Source of the DNA: Flavobacteriales bacterium
GTDB lineage: Bacteria; Bacteroidota; Bacteroidia; Flavobacteriales_F; PHOS-HE28
Length of the DNA stretch: 64,000 nucleotides
NCBI GenBank assembly: GCA_024103275.1
Contig: JAGFIV010000100.1
Span: forward strand, 62,001-126,000
Reading direction: 5' to 3'
The position numbers were made by a program, and so were the translations under genes. The notes under the pieces were generated by a model. That model made no database searches and was not told where the DNA came from. It worked only from the letters and a program-made list of their open reading frames with translations. The number at the start of each line of letters is the position of its first letter. The stretch's first letter is position 1. Shown piece after piece: positions 17,132-26,841 of the stretch.

Positions 17132-19375
17132 TCATTCCCGCACGGCCTTCTGCCCGTCCATGAAGGCCATGATCTTTTCGCCGTTGCCCACCAGCCAAAG
17201 CACATCGCCTGCCTGCAGGACGAAACCGCCATCGGGGTTCATGATCCGGCTGTCGCCACGTTCCACCCCCGCCACCATGGCCTTGGCCTGTGTGCGGATG
17301 CCGCTGTCGTGGATCCTTTTGCCCGCCAGGGGTGACTGCGGGGTGACGCGAAAGCGGCGCAGGCGGATGTCGTCCTTGGTGGTCTCGGGCTGCACCGGCC
17401 CGGAGCGGGGGGTGTCCAGCTCTTCCTGCAAGGCCGCCAGCTGGGTGTCGGTGCCGATCACCAGCAGGTTGTCGCCCGGGAGGATGCGCACGTCGCGGTC
17501 GGGCGCGGGCAGGGTGAAACCGCTGGCGCGTTCCACCAGAGCGATGTTCACGCCGTGGCGTTCGCGCAGGGCCAGTTCCTGTAGACTGCGGCCCGCCGAG
17601 GCGGAGTCGATGGATACGCGCACCTGCGCCAGGTGCATGTCCCATGGGGCCAGGTCGGTGCGGCGTAGCTGGTATTCGCGCTGGTTGAGGTTGCGCAGGA
17701 AGCGGTCCTCCACGCGCAGGTAGAAGCGGTACAGGCGCTGGCGGAAGAGCGCGGCCACCACGACCGTGAGCGCCACCAGCACCACCAGGGCCCCGGCGGT
17801 GCTGAAAAACACGTTCACCAGCAGGGCCAGCACCAGCACGGCGGCACCCAGTCGCACCAGCTCCAGCATCACCAGGGGGCCGCGCATGTGGCGCTTGTTT
17901 ACCCAGAGCTGCCTGTATGCGCTACGGTTGATGCGGCGCAGCGACATGGCCCAGATGAAGGGCAGCACCAGCAGGAAGGTGGCCAGTCCCGCCAACGCCT
18001 TGCCCGGGATGCCCATGAACCCCGACCCGAACAGGGTGATGAAAGCAGGGCCCGCCACCAGCACCGTGGCCAGGCACAACACGGCAAATACCGCCATGTT
18101 GAGGGTGTAGGAGCGAAGCAGCTTGCGCCACGCGCTGGTCTCCTTCACCTGGTCGGTCTGGCTGGCATAGCGGTCCAGCGCCTTTTTCATCCGCGCCGGC
18201 AGCGCGCGCTCGAGCCATTCGGAGAAGGGCTTCGATGCGCGGATCATGTAGGGCGTGGTGAAGGTGGTGACCGCCGCCACCGCCACGGCCAAGGGGTAGA
18301 GGAAGGCGCTGGTGACCTTCAGGGTAAGGCCCAGGGTGGCGATGATGAAGGAGAACTCGCCGATTTGCGACAGGCTCATGCCCGTGCGCACGGCACGCTT
18401 CAGGGGCTCACCCGCCAGCAGCGCGCCCGTGAATGCCGTAAGCGGCTGGAAGAACATGACCACGAACGACAGCAACAGCACCTGCGGCCAGTGCTCCCAC
18501 AGGATGCGCGGGTCCAACATCATGCCTACCGAGACGAAGAAGATGGCCCCGAAGAGGTCCTTCACCGGGTGTACCAAATGCTCGATGCGCTCGGCCTGCA
18601 CCGTTTCCGCCAGCAGGGCCCCCATGATAAAGGCGCCCAACGCCTCGCTGAAGCCGGCGTTCACCGCCATTACCACCATGGCCAGGCACAGCGCCACGGC
18701 CACTACAAGCAAGGTCTCGTCCGTCATCAGTTTCCTGGTGCGTGCCAGGAAGGTGGGGATCAGGAAGATGCCGCCGGCGAACCACAGGATGAGGAAGAAA
18801 CCGAGCTTGCCCAGCTCCCACAGCATCTCCGTGCCGGAAAAGTGCTGGCTGACGGCAATGCTGCTCAGCAACACCAACAGCAGCACGGCCACCAGGTCCT
18901 CGATCACCAGCACGCCCACCACCACGGCGGAGAACACCTGCGTCTTCAGGCCCAGTTCCTCCAGGGCACGCGCGATGATGGTAGTGCTGGACATGGAGAT
19001 GATGGCCCCCAGGAAAAGGCTGTCCATGCGGTTCCACCCCAGCGCCTGCCCGGTAAAATAGCCGGTGGCCAGCATCAGCCCCACGGTGACCAGTGCGGTA
19101 ATGCCCGAGGTGCCCCCCACCTTCACCACCTTCTTGAAGCTGAACTCCAACCCCAGGCTGAAGAGCAGGAAGATGACGCCCAGGTCCGACCAGACCCGGA
19201 TGCTCCCTTCATCGATCACCGTGGGAAGGCCCGGCACATTGGGCCCCACCAGCACCCCCGCGATGATGTAGCCCAGCACCAGCGGCTGGTTGATCTTCTT
19301 GAAAATGAGCGTGGTGATGGCCGCCACGGCGAGGATCAGGCCGAGGTCAGCGATCAGGTTGGGAAGCAGGTCCAT
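17132..19375 (-). CDS. CPA2-family cation:proton antiporter with two RCK_C domains
   Basis: 747 residues. The N-terminal Na+/H+ exchanger domain has about 12-13 helices (residues 5-385; LGYIIAGVLVGPNVPG, ISMSSTTIIARALEELGL, SVGMMLDP, SLSQIGEFSFIIA). A second membrane block at about 430-560 links to two C-terminal TrkA-C/RCK_C domains (about 600-670 and 680-745) that bind nucleotide or ions and gate transport. It most likely exports K+ or Na+ in exchange for H+ (KefB/RosB-like). The NAD-binding RCK_N domain is absent. Start chosen at MDLLPNL, where the first helix begins. Confidence 0.88.
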   Translation of the reverse strand: MDLLPNLIADLGLILAVAAITTLIFKKINQPLVLGYIIAGVLVGPNVPGLPTVIDEGSIRVWSDLGVIFLLFSLGLEFSFKKVVKVGGTSGITALVTVGLMLATGYFTGQALGWNRMDSLFLGAIISMSSTTIIARALEELGLKTQVFSAVVVGVLVIEDLVAVLLLVLLSSIAVSQHFSGTEMLWELGKLGFFLILWFAGGIFLIPTFLARTRKLMTDETLLVVAVALCLAMVVMAVNAGFSEALGAFIMGALLAETVQAERIEHLVHPVKDLFGAIFFVSVGMMLDPRILWEHWPQVLLLSFVVMFFQPLTAFTGALLAGEPLKRAVRTGMSLSQIGEFSFIIATLGLTLKVTSAFLYPLAVAVAAVTTFTTPYMIRASKPFSEWLERALPARMKKALDRYASQTDQVKETSAWRKLLRSYTLNMAVFAVLCLATVLVAGPAFITLFGSGFMGIPGKALAGLATFLLVLPFIWAMSLRRINRSAYRQLWVNKRHMRGPLVMLELVRLGAAVLVLALLVNVFFSTAGALVVLVALTVVVAALFRQRLYRFYLRVEDRFLRNLNQREYQLRRTDLAPWDMHLAQVRVSIDSASAGRSLQELALRERHGVNIALVERASGFTLPAPDRDVRILPGDNLLVIGTDTQLAALQEELDTPRSGPVQPETTKDDIRLRRFRVTPQSPLAGKRIHDSGIRTQAKAMVAGVERGDSRIMNPDGGFVLQAGDVLWLVGNGEKIMAFMDGQKAVRE

Positions 19376-19555
19376 CGCCGGCAAACGCGGTGCCGCCAAG
19401 GTAATCCGTGGGCCTGTTCAGCGATCTTTCCCCGCCGGGCGCGGATGTGCCAAGGGAAGTTGATGCCGAAGGATCGGCCGCCACCACGGCCTCCATTTCC
19501 CGCCCAACCTGGTGCTTCGCATCTTCGCGCCCTTATCCGCGTACTTTTTTCCGGC

Positions 19556-21049
19556 ATGAAGAAACGCACCTTCAAGAAGATCCTGGTGGCCAACAGGGGC
19601 GAGATCGCCTTGCGCATCATGCGTTCGGCCAAGGAAATGGGCATCGCCACCGTGGCCGTGTATTCCGAGGCCGACCGCAACGCACCCTTCGTCCGCTTTG
19701 CCGACCAGGCCGTGTGCATCGGGCCGCCGCCCAGCAAAGAGAGCTACCTGGCAATCGACAAGCTGGTGCGGGTGTGCAAGGACCTGCACGTGGATGCCGT
19801 ACACCCGGGTTACGGGTTCCTCAGCGAGAACGGCGATTTTGCGGAGGCCCTGGCCAAGGCGGGCGTGGCCTTCATCGGCCCCTCCCCGCATGCCATGCAC
19901 GTGATGGGGGATAAACTGGCCGCCAAGGACGCCGTGCGCAAGTTCGGGGTCCCCCTGGTGCCCGGCACCGAGGGTGCCGTGAGCGGGCTGGAGGAGGCCG
20001 AGGCGGTGGCGAAGACCATCACCTTCCCGATCCTGATCAAGGCGGCCGCCGGCGGAGGCGGCAAGGGCATGCGCATCGTGGAGAAGGAAAACGACCTGCG
20101 CGAAGCCTTGGAGCGCGCCATCAGCGAGGCGCGGAACGCGTTCGGCGACGGCAGCGTGTTCATCGAGAAATTCGTCACCGGCCCGCGCCACATCGAGGTA
20201 CAGGTGCTGGCGGACACCCAGGGCAACACGGTGTACGTCTTCGAGCGCGAGTGCAGCATCCAGCGGCGCTACCAGAAGGTGATCGAGGAGGCACCCGGCG
20301 CGGTGCTCACGCCCGACCTGCGCCGCCGCATGGGCGAAGCTGCCGTGAACGTGGCCAAGAGCGTGGACTATGTGGGTGCGGGCACCGTGGAATTCCTGAT
20401 GGACAGCAGCGGCGAGTTCTATTTCATGGAGATGAACACCCGCCTGCAAGTGGAGCACCCGGTGACCGAAATGATCAGCGGGCTGGACCTGGTGAAGGAG
20501 CAGATCAAGGTGGCGCAGGGGGAGCAGTTGTCCTTTACGCAGGATGACCTGCAGATCAACGGCCATGCCATCGAGGTACGGGTGTACGCCGAGGACCCGG
20601 CCAACAATTTCCTGCCCGACATCGGTACGCTGACCACCTACCGCCCACCGCAAGGGCCCGGCGTACGCGTGGACGACGGCTTCAGCGAGGGGATGACGAT
20701 CCCCATCCACTACGACCCCATGATCGCCAAGCTGATCGTACACGGGGCCACCCGCGAGGAGGCCATTGCCCGCATGGAGCGCGCCATCGACGACTACGCC
20801 ATCAGCGGGGTGGAGACCACCTTGCCCTTCTGCCGCTTCGTGATGGGCCATCCCGCCTTCCGCAGCGGCAAGTACGACACGCTCTTCGTGCGCGACCACT
20901 TCACGCCCGCGGCGCTGGAGGGTTCGGACCCGGGGGAGATGGCCGCCGCCGCCCTGGTGGCCGCCACCCTGCTCGACGAGGCCCGCCAGGTACCTGCCAT
21001 GGGCGCGGACCCGCATCAGCCTTCCGCCTGGTGGCTGAAACGGCGCTGA
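19556..21049 (+). CDS. accC: Biotin carboxylase subunit of acetyl/propionyl-CoA carboxylase
   Basis: 497 residues. The three biotin carboxylase regions are complete: N-domain (FKKILVANRGEIALRIMRSAKEMG), ATP-grasp (KAAAGGGGKGMRIV glycine loop; FIEKFVTGPRHIEVQVLADTQG; EMNTRLQVEHPVTEM catalytic stretch), and a C-domain (HAIEVRVYAEDP, IHYDPMIAKLIVHG). It carboxylates biotin on a BCCP using ATP and bicarbonate. The protein stops without a biotinyl domain, so BCCP and carboxyltransferase must be encoded elsewhere. The ATG at 19556 is preceded by TACTTTTT; a much longer upstream frame is antisense to the antiporter. Confidence 0.93.
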   Translation: MKKRTFKKILVANRGEIALRIMRSAKEMGIATVAVYSEADRNAPFVRFADQAVCIGPPPSKESYLAIDKLVRVCKDLHVDAVHPGYGFLSENGDFAEALAKAGVAFIGPSPHAMHVMGDKLAAKDAVRKFGVPLVPGTEGAVSGLEEAEAVAKTITFPILIKAAAGGGGKGMRIVEKENDLREALERAISEARNAFGDGSVFIEKFVTGPRHIEVQVLADTQGNTVYVFERECSIQRRYQKVIEEAPGAVLTPDLRRRMGEAAVNVAKSVDYVGAGTVEFLMDSSGEFYFMEMNTRLQVEHPVTEMISGLDLVKEQIKVAQGEQLSFTQDDLQINGHAIEVRVYAEDPANNFLPDIGTLTTYRPPQGPGVRVDDGFSEGMTIPIHYDPMIAKLIVHGATREEAIARMERAIDDYAISGVETTLPFCRFVMGHPAFRSGKYDTLFVRDHFTPAALEGSDPGEMAAAALVAATLLDEARQVPAMGADPHQPSAWWLKRR

Positions 21050-21128
21050 GCCGGCGCAAAGGCGCGGCTGCCGGCCTCTTCCGGGTGCGCCGCAACAACT
21101 TGTGCGGACCTCCCCGCGTTAAAGCATT

Positions 21129-21144
21129 AACTTGGTGCCAAGTT
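21129..21144. repeat. 16-bp palindrome at the start of the DUF4294 gene
   Basis: AACTTGG-TG-CCAAGTT with perfect 7-bp arms, followed by GTTGAATTTG. It overlaps the first possible TTG start of the next gene. It could be an operator or a short terminator after accC. Confidence 0.4.
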
Positions 21145-21853
21145 GTTGAATTTGGGAAGGTTGCTTCCATATCTGGCCGGCGTGCTCTGCGCCTTGGCCT
21201 GTGCCCCGGCGGCGAGGGCCCAGCAGCAGGTTGAGCTGGTGCCCGTGGTGGTTTCCAACGGCGACACCATGCCCATGTATTTCCTGGATGCCGTGCGGAT
21301 AGAGGCCACGATGACCCGCAAGGCCCGGCGCAACGCCGTCCGCGCCGACCGGCTGACACGCTACGTACAGAAGGTGTATCCCTACGCGCGCATCACCGCC
21401 AACTTGTTGCAGGAGTACGACCACGACCTGTCGCGCATCGAAAAAGGCAGCGACCGGGAGCTGTACCTGAAGCTGGCCGAGGCGGAATTGCGCGCCGAAT
21501 TCGAGGAGGACATCAAGGGCCTGACGATGACGCAGGGACGCATCCTGGTGAAACTGATCGACCGCGAGACCGGCCATACGAGCTACGACCTGGTGAAGCA
21601 GCTGCGCGGATCGTTCCAGGCGTGGGTATGGCAGGGGGTGGCCCGGCTATTCGGGCAGGACCTCAAGGGCGAGTACGATCCCCAAGGGGATGATGCGCTG
21701 GTGGAGTCCATCGTGCGGCGCATCGAGAACGGGGAGCTGGCCGTGATGGCACGGACACCGCGGACGGAAAGGGCCACCGCACGGCTGACCAAGCGCAAGG
21801 AACGCCTCTACCGCAAGTACAAGGTGTCACCGCCGCAGGTGTCGGTGAATTGA
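21143..21853 (+). CDS. DUF4294 secreted protein
   Basis: About 236 residues. The start is uncertain: only TTG codons (21143, 21146 and later) precede the signal peptide (LLPYLAGVLCALACAPAARAQ). The mature part has the Bacteroidota DUF4294 pattern: VVVSNGDTMPMYFLDAV, RLTRYVQKVYPYARITANLL, GLTMTQGRILVKLIDRETGHTSYDLVKQLRGSFQAW. Function is unknown; the family is exported, with its conserved core in the periplasm. The C-terminus is very basic (RLTKRKERLYRKYK). Confidence 0.82.
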   Translation: MLNLGRLLPYLAGVLCALACAPAARAQQQVELVPVVVSNGDTMPMYFLDAVRIEATMTRKARRNAVRADRLTRYVQKVYPYARITANLLQEYDHDLSRIEKGSDRELYLKLAEAELRAEFEEDIKGLTMTQGRILVKLIDRETGHTSYDLVKQLRGSFQAWVWQGVARLFGQDLKGEYDPQGDDALVESIVRRIENGELAVMARTPRTERATARLTKRKERLYRKYKVSPPQVSVN

Positions 21854-21947
21854 GGGCCGTGCCTGTTGGGCCTCGGCGCGATCACGGGCTTGGGCAGGCC
21901 GGCCCGGTACCCGACCCGCCAGGGGCCGCCCCGGTCCGTGCAGGTGC

Positions 21948-22445
21948 CTAGAACACGATGGACTGCTGGCGCCCGGCGGGTACCAGGCGGGAGTCGGTCT
22001 CCACGGTCATTCCCCCTCCTTCGGCACTGAATGCAATGGAGGCCACCGGTCCCGCATAGACCAGCCCCGGCTGCTCGGCCGATGGCACGAGCACCACGCC
22101 GAAATCGATGCTGCGGGTCTTTCCCTTGTATTCACCGGCCTGTGCATGGTGGGTGTCCACCCGCACCGATTTGGTGATGTGCCCGGCCTTGCGGAAATGG
22201 ATCATGGCCACCTCGTTGGCGGGTAGCACACATTCCACGCGCCCTTCCTGGTTGGCGCGCCCCCAGCCCTTGACCCCATTGACCTCCACCTCCACGATCA
22301 CGTCGCGGGCAACACCATCGGCCACTTGCAGCCATGCCTTGAGCACCAGCTTGTCGTCGGAGGTGCGCGCGGGTGGCCCGGCCGACAAGGTGTTGAAGAT
22401 GGATGCCGAGATGAGCAGCGCGGCTGTAAGGAGGTTCCTGATCAT
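21948..22445 (-). CDS. Secreted beta-sandwich-like protein of unknown function
   Basis: 165 residues from the ATG at 22445, which begins a signal peptide (MIRNLLTAALLISASIF). The mature part has an Ig-like or carboxypeptidase-regulatory-like pattern (LKAWLQVADGVARDVIVEVEVNG, GRVECVLPANEVAMIHFRKAGH). No catalytic motif is seen. It is convergent with the DUF4294 gene, and its own upstream region is a 210-nt gap before mqo. No family name can be given. Confidence 0.6.
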   Translation of the reverse strand: MIRNLLTAALLISASIFNTLSAGPPARTSDDKLVLKAWLQVADGVARDVIVEVEVNGVKGWGRANQEGRVECVLPANEVAMIHFRKAGHITKSVRVDTHHAQAGEYKGKTRSIDFGVVLVPSAEQPGLVYAGPVASIAFSAEGGGMTVETDSRLVPAGRQQSIVF

Positions 22446-22655
22446 GGCTTGGAGAGTCTGGTGTTGGAACGAGAGTGGTTTGCAGGTTTGAAAAGCGGGC
22501 GCAAAACTATCCGCCGTTTCCATCCACGCGCGCCGTACGGAAGGCGATTGTCCACATCATTGGCTTGGCATTTCCACCACTTTGGCAAATCCTTTTCCGT
22601 CTGACCGCCCAGGTACCGCAAAACCGAGTGCATGGCACCTCCCTGTATTGGGATC

Positions 22656-24167
22656 CTATCGTCCGGAAGGCGACTTATCAACAGCTGGGGGCACCAGCCC
22701 CAAGGCGTTGTGGCTGTTCCGCCTGACCGTGTGGAGCAGCTCCGCATCCTCCGACAGATGCCTCCCATAGGAGGGGACCATGCGCCGGAGCCCTTGCTGC
22801 CAGGCGGCATCGGCCGCTTTTTCGGGGAAACAGCGCGGGATCAGGTCCAGCATGATGGCCACCGCCGTGCTGGCGCCGGGTGAAGCCCCCAGCAGCGCCG
22901 CCAGGCTGCCGTCCGCCGCCGCCACCAGCTCGGTGCCAAATTCGAGGATGCCGCCTTCCTTCGGGTCTTTCTTGATCACCTGCACGCGCTGGCCGGCGAT
23001 GGCCAGTTCCCAATCGGCCATCCGCGCCGAGGGCATGAAGGCCTTGAGTTCCTCCAGCCTTTCCTCGGGCTTCAGCCGCACCTGGTCGATCAGGTATTTC
23101 GTCAGGTCCAGGTTCTTCCATCCGGCCTGCATGATGGGCACGATGTTCTCCCATTCCAGCGAGGAGGGCAGGTCCAGCCACGACCCGTGCTTGAGGAACT
23201 TGGTGGAGAACCCGGCAAAGGGCCCGAACAGCAGGGCCTGCTCGGTGCCGATGGTGCGCCGGTCCAAGTGCGGCACCGACATGGGCGGGCTGCCGCTCTT
23301 GGCTTTGCCGTACACCTTGGCATGATGCTGCATGATCACCTTGGGGTTCAGGCAGCGCAGCCATTCCCCGCTTACTGGGAAACCGCCGTAACCGGCAGCT
23401 TCGGGGATCTTGCTCTTTTCCAACAGGGGCAGGGCGCCACCGCCCGCACCGATGAAGACGAATGGGGCCAGGAAGACCTTTTTCTCATTCCGCGCCAGCT
23501 CGCGCACCTCCAGCTGCCAGCGTCCATCATCCAGCCGTTCCAGGTCGCGCACCTCATGGCCCATGCACAGCGTGGTGTCCGGCAGGTGGTACAGGTCGGC
23601 GAAGAGCATGCGCGTGAGGCCCCCGTAATTCACGTCGGTGCCCAGCAGCGAGCGCGTGGCCGAGTACATGCCGTCATCGTGCCGGTCCTGCATCAGCAGG
23701 GGTGCCCACTCCGCGATCACCTCCCGGTCGATCGTGAACTCCATGCCCCTGAACATCGGATGGGCCGCCATCGCCGCGTGACGTTTGCGCAGGAACTCCC
23801 TGTTCTCGGCCCCTTCCACGAAACTCATGTGCGGTATGCTGTGGATGAAGCGCTGCGGGTCCAACCGGCCTTGGCCGGCCAACCAGCTCCAGAACTGCTT
23901 GCTCCGCTCGAACTCCTCGTCCACCTTCAGCGCCTTGGCGAGGTCGATGCTGCCGTCCGCCCGCTCGGGGGTATAGTTCAGCTCGCAAAGCCCCGCGTGA
24001 CCGGTGCCCGCGTTGTTCCAAGCATCGGAGCTTTCACCTGCGATCTCCGTCAACCGCTCCAGGACGTGGATCTTCAGCTTCGGGTCCAATTCCTTCAGCA
24101 TCACGCCCAGCGTGGCGCTCATGATGCCCGCGCCGATCAGGACCACGTCGGTTTCAATTTGTTCCAT
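22656..24167 (-). CDS. mqo: Malate:quinone oxidoreductase
   Basis: 503 residues. The FAD-binding motif is near the N-terminus (VVLIGAGIMSATLGVML), followed by the Mqo hallmark AWNNAGTGHAGLCELNYTPE. Later marks are IGAGGGALPLLEKSKIPEA, GYGGFPVSGEWLRC and the C-terminal LGASPGASTAVAIMLDLIPRCFP. It oxidises malate to oxaloacetate at the inner face of the membrane and passes electrons to the quinone pool, replacing NAD-malate dehydrogenase. The start at 24167 is set by the family; the frame stays open upstream for another 448 codons but that part is antisense noise from GC-rich DNA. Confidence 0.95.
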   Translation of the reverse strand: MEQIETDVVLIGAGIMSATLGVMLKELDPKLKIHVLERLTEIAGESSDAWNNAGTGHAGLCELNYTPERADGSIDLAKALKVDEEFERSKQFWSWLAGQGRLDPQRFIHSIPHMSFVEGAENREFLRKRHAAMAAHPMFRGMEFTIDREVIAEWAPLLMQDRHDDGMYSATRSLLGTDVNYGGLTRMLFADLYHLPDTTLCMGHEVRDLERLDDGRWQLEVRELARNEKKVFLAPFVFIGAGGGALPLLEKSKIPEAAGYGGFPVSGEWLRCLNPKVIMQHHAKVYGKAKSGSPPMSVPHLDRRTIGTEQALLFGPFAGFSTKFLKHGSWLDLPSSLEWENIVPIMQAGWKNLDLTKYLIDQVRLKPEERLEELKAFMPSARMADWELAIAGQRVQVIKKDPKEGGILEFGTELVAAADGSLAALLGASPGASTAVAIMLDLIPRCFPEKAADAAWQQGLRRMVPSYGRHLSEDAELLHTVRRNSHNALGLVPPAVDKSPSGR

Positions 24168-24250
24168 GGTTGTCCGCTTCGTACTTCTACACAACAGTTC
24201 ACCACCTGAAAAGGTCGCATGCCCGGCTGTTTTCCCCCGGCATGGCCCCT

Positions 24251-25258
24251 TTATGCCGGGCCCTCCAAGAGGATCGCGGCCAGTGACAACAGGCTGATCA
24301 GCAGCCAGAGCAGCACCCCAAGCACCATCGGCTTGATGCCCACCGCGCGCATGGTGGCCAGGGACAGGCTGGCGCCGATGAGGAACAGGGTGAGGGTGAG
24401 GCCCCGCTTGGCCGCAAAGGAGAGGGCGGCATAGGCATCGGCGTACTGGGGGAAGTGATGGCTGGCCACCATGGCAAGCATGAACAGGCCGATGAACCAG
24501 GGGATCTTTACCCGGCTCCCGCCGGTCTTCATCAATACCGCCGTGCCCAGCGACAACGGAATGATCCACAAGGCCCGTTGCAGCTTCACCGTGGTGGCCA
24601 TTTGGAGCGCCTGCTCGCCGTATGCCGCGCCGGCCCCCACCACCGAACTGGTGTCGTGGATGGCAATGGCGCACCACAGGCCGAACTGGTGCTGGCTCAT
24701 GCCGAACAGGTGGCCCGCCAGCGGGAATACGAGCAAGGCCACAGAATTGAGGATGAATACCGTGCCCAAGGCCACGGTCATCTGGCGGCGGTCGGCGTTC
24801 ACGATGGGGGAAACGGCAGCTATGGCACTGCCCCCGCAGATGGCCGTCCCGCTGGAGATGAGAAAGGCGGAGATGCGTTCCACGCCCAGGCGCCGCCCCA
24901 GGTACCGCCCGGCCAACAGGGTAACGCCGATGCTGGCCACCGTGAAGAGCAGCCCTTCGCGGCCGGCGGTCAGCGCCTGCTCCAGGTTCATGCCGAACCC
25001 CAGGCCCACCACCGATGCTTTTAGCAACCAGTTGGTGGCGCGTTGGTTGAAGGAAGGGAAGGGGTCTCCGATCGTCAGCGCCAGCACCAGCCCGAGCAAC
25101 AGCGCCTGCGGAGCCCCCATGGCGGGGCTCAGGCACAGCAGCATCGCCAGCAGGAACAGCCCCTTGCGCGCCTTCGGGCCCACTTGTGCCGACGCGGCGC
25201 CTCCTTGCTGCGCCCCCGGTTCGGTCGGGTTTGGGGAGGGAACCTCTTCGGACATCAT
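24251..25258 (-). CDS. YeiH/UPF0324 family membrane protein
   Basis: 335 residues from the first of two ATGs (MMSEEV). About 9-10 TM helices with the YeiH family motifs: LLKASVVGLGFGMNL, ISSGTAICGGSAIAAVSPIV, CAIAIHDTSSVVGAGAAYG and a C-terminal LTLTLFLIGASLS. Some members are proposed sulfate or thiosulfate exporters. It lies 83 nt downstream of mqo on the same strand. The N-terminal 30 residues are polar and unusual for the family. Confidence 0.85.
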   Translation of the reverse strand: MMSEEVPSPNPTEPGAQQGGAASAQVGPKARKGLFLLAMLLCLSPAMGAPQALLLGLVLALTIGDPFPSFNQRATNWLLKASVVGLGFGMNLEQALTAGREGLLFTVASIGVTLLAGRYLGRRLGVERISAFLISSGTAICGGSAIAAVSPIVNADRRQMTVALGTVFILNSVALLVFPLAGHLFGMSQHQFGLWCAIAIHDTSSVVGAGAAYGEQALQMATTVKLQRALWIIPLSLGTAVLMKTGGSRVKIPWFIGLFMLAMVASHHFPQYADAYAALSFAAKRGLTLTLFLIGASLSLATMRAVGIKPMVLGVLLWLLISLLSLAAILLEGPA

Positions 25259-25501
25259 GATCCGGGGCGATGGATTGCGGGCCTCGGTGTCCTTCGCCCC
25301 GCACGGGCATCGCCCCAAATGTCCGCATAAGCAGGGCGATCTTGTTCCCGCATGGTGCCGGATGCCATGGGTGCCCGCCGTAGGGCGAGGTGCCAGCCCA
25401 TCGTCCGGGTGCGGCACGGACCAAGGCGCGACAAGGGGAAAACAAGCAAGCGGCACCGACGGTGGGGCGCGGGCCGGCCATGGCAGGAAGCCGGCGATGG
25501 G

Positions 25502-25930
25502 TCAGGGGCATTCCACCTCGGGGACCAAGGCCCCGAAGTGCACCCGGCCCCGGTCCTTGAACAAGGTGATGCCATCGATGGTGACCCTTTCGCCATCGGC
25601 CGGCTGCAACCCCCCGGCCACGGGCCTGAGCACCACCTCCAGCTTCTTCTGCTCCCCGCCGCTTTCATACTTGTACAACACCACGAAGACACCTCCCTCC
25701 AAGGCACCGGTGAAGGTGCCGTTCACCCGTTCCCCATCGGGGGAGGGCCCTTCCATCACCCCGTTCACCAGGTCGCCGATGCGGTCCAGGCGGATGGAAA
25801 GGCCGTCCGCGTGGCGCAGGTAACAATGTGTCGATCTTGGGTCCTCCTCCGGCACATCGGTCCGGTCCGGTTTCCCGGAGCAGGCCGCCAGCAGCACAAG
25901 CGCACCGGCAAATAGGAGCCGGCCGGGCAT
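25502..25930 (-). CDS. Small lipoprotein of unknown function
   Basis: 142 residues with a lipoprotein signal (LVLLAACSGK). The mature part is beta-rich with a repeated ADGxxxxIDGI-like pattern and three further Cys-poor strands. It starts 2 nt after the end of the hbd gene, so the two are probably co-transcribed. No family is recognised. Confidence 0.65.
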   Translation of the reverse strand: MPGRLLFAGALVLLAACSGKPDRTDVPEEDPRSTHCYLRHADGLSIRLDRIGDLVNGVMEGPSPDGERVNGTFTGALEGGVFVVLYKYESGGEQKKLEVVLRPVAGGLQPADGERVTIDGITLFKDRGRVHFGALVPEVECP

Positions 25931-25932
25931 GC

Positions 25933-26820
25933 TCAGGAGGCGAATGCGGGTGCCACCTTCAGCTCCTTGGTGCCAGCGGTGTAGCTGTAGAAGCCTTCGC
26001 CGCTCTTCACGCCCAGCTTGCCGGCCGTCACCATCTGCACCAGCAGCGGGCAGGGCGCGTACTTGGGCTGGCCGAAGCCATCGTGCAGCACGCGCAGGAT
26101 GGCCAGGCAGGTGTCCAACCCGATGAAATCCGCCAGTTGCAGGGGCCCCATGGGGTGTGCCATCCCCAGCTTCATCACCGTATCGATCTCCTCCACGCCG
26201 CCCACGCCCTGGAACAGCGTTTCGATGGCCTCGTTGATCATGGGCATCAGCACCCGGTTGCTCACGAAGCCCGCATAGTCGCGCACTTCCACGGGCACCT
26301 TGCCGATGGCCCGGCTAAGGTCCATGATCGCCCGGGTAACGGCATCGCTGGTGTCGTAGCCGCGGATCACCTCCACCAGCTTCATCACCGGCACGGGGTT
26401 CATGAAGTGCATGCCGATCACCTGTTCCGGCCGCTTGGTGGCCGCCGCGATCTTGGTGATGCTGATGCTGCTGGTGTTGGTGGCCAGGATGCATCCCTCG
26501 GGCGCGTGGCCGTCGATGTCCCTGAAGATCTTCAGCTTCAGGTCCGTGTTTTCCGTGGCGGCCTCCACCACCAGCCCGGCCTCCTTCACCCCGGCAGCGG
26601 TGTCGGTCAGGGTGGTGATGCGCTTCAACGCGGCAGTCTTGTCGGCCTCAGCCAGGGTACCCTTGGCCACCTGGCGGTCCATGTTCCTGGTGATGGTGGC
26701 CAGTGCCTTGTCCAAGCTGGCCTGGGCAATGTCCACCAAGGTTACCTGGTGGCCGCCCTGGGCGAATACGTGCGCGATGCCGTTGCCCATCTGGCCAGCG
26801 CCCACTACGGTGATCTTCAT
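25933..26820 (-). CDS. hbd: 3-hydroxybutyryl-CoA dehydrogenase
   Basis: 295 residues. The Rossmann motif VVGAGQMGNGIAHVFAQ, catalytic His in IGMHFMNPVPVMKLVEVI, and the C-terminal helical domain (DYAGFVSNRVLMPMINEAIETL, MGPLQLADFIGLDTCL) are all complete. It interconverts acetoacetyl-CoA and 3-hydroxybutyryl-CoA with NAD(P). It is the single-domain type without an enoyl-CoA hydratase. It has its own promoter element 4 nt before the ATG. Confidence 0.94.
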   Translation of the reverse strand: MKITVVGAGQMGNGIAHVFAQGGHQVTLVDIAQASLDKALATITRNMDRQVAKGTLAEADKTAALKRITTLTDTAAGVKEAGLVVEAATENTDLKLKIFRDIDGHAPEGCILATNTSSISITKIAAATKRPEQVIGMHFMNPVPVMKLVEVIRGYDTSDAVTRAIMDLSRAIGKVPVEVRDYAGFVSNRVLMPMINEAIETLFQGVGGVEEIDTVMKLGMAHPMGPLQLADFIGLDTCLAILRVLHDGFGQPKYAPCPLLVQMVTAGKLGVKSGEGFYSYTAGTKELKVAPAFAS

Positions 26821-26824
26821 GGCG

Positions 26825-26832
26825 CGAAGGTA
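26825..26832 (-). promoter_or_regulatory. -7 element 4 nt before hbd
   Basis: On the minus strand TACCTTCG-CGCC-ATG. The 8-nt element ends exactly 4 nt before the start codon, the same register as at fsa, nnr, the LLM gene and the Gre-family gene. Confidence 0.6.
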
Positions 26833-26841
26833 GGAGGCCGG

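Noticed and set aside
17888-19555. Long upstream extension of the biotin carboxylase frame
   Set aside because: Antisense to the antiporter. The real protein starts at 19556 with the conserved FKKILVANRGEIA segment.
24168-25511. N-terminal extension of the malate:quinone oxidoreductase frame
   Set aside because: It shadows the YeiH gene in another frame of the same strand and has no family match; Mqo starts at 24167.
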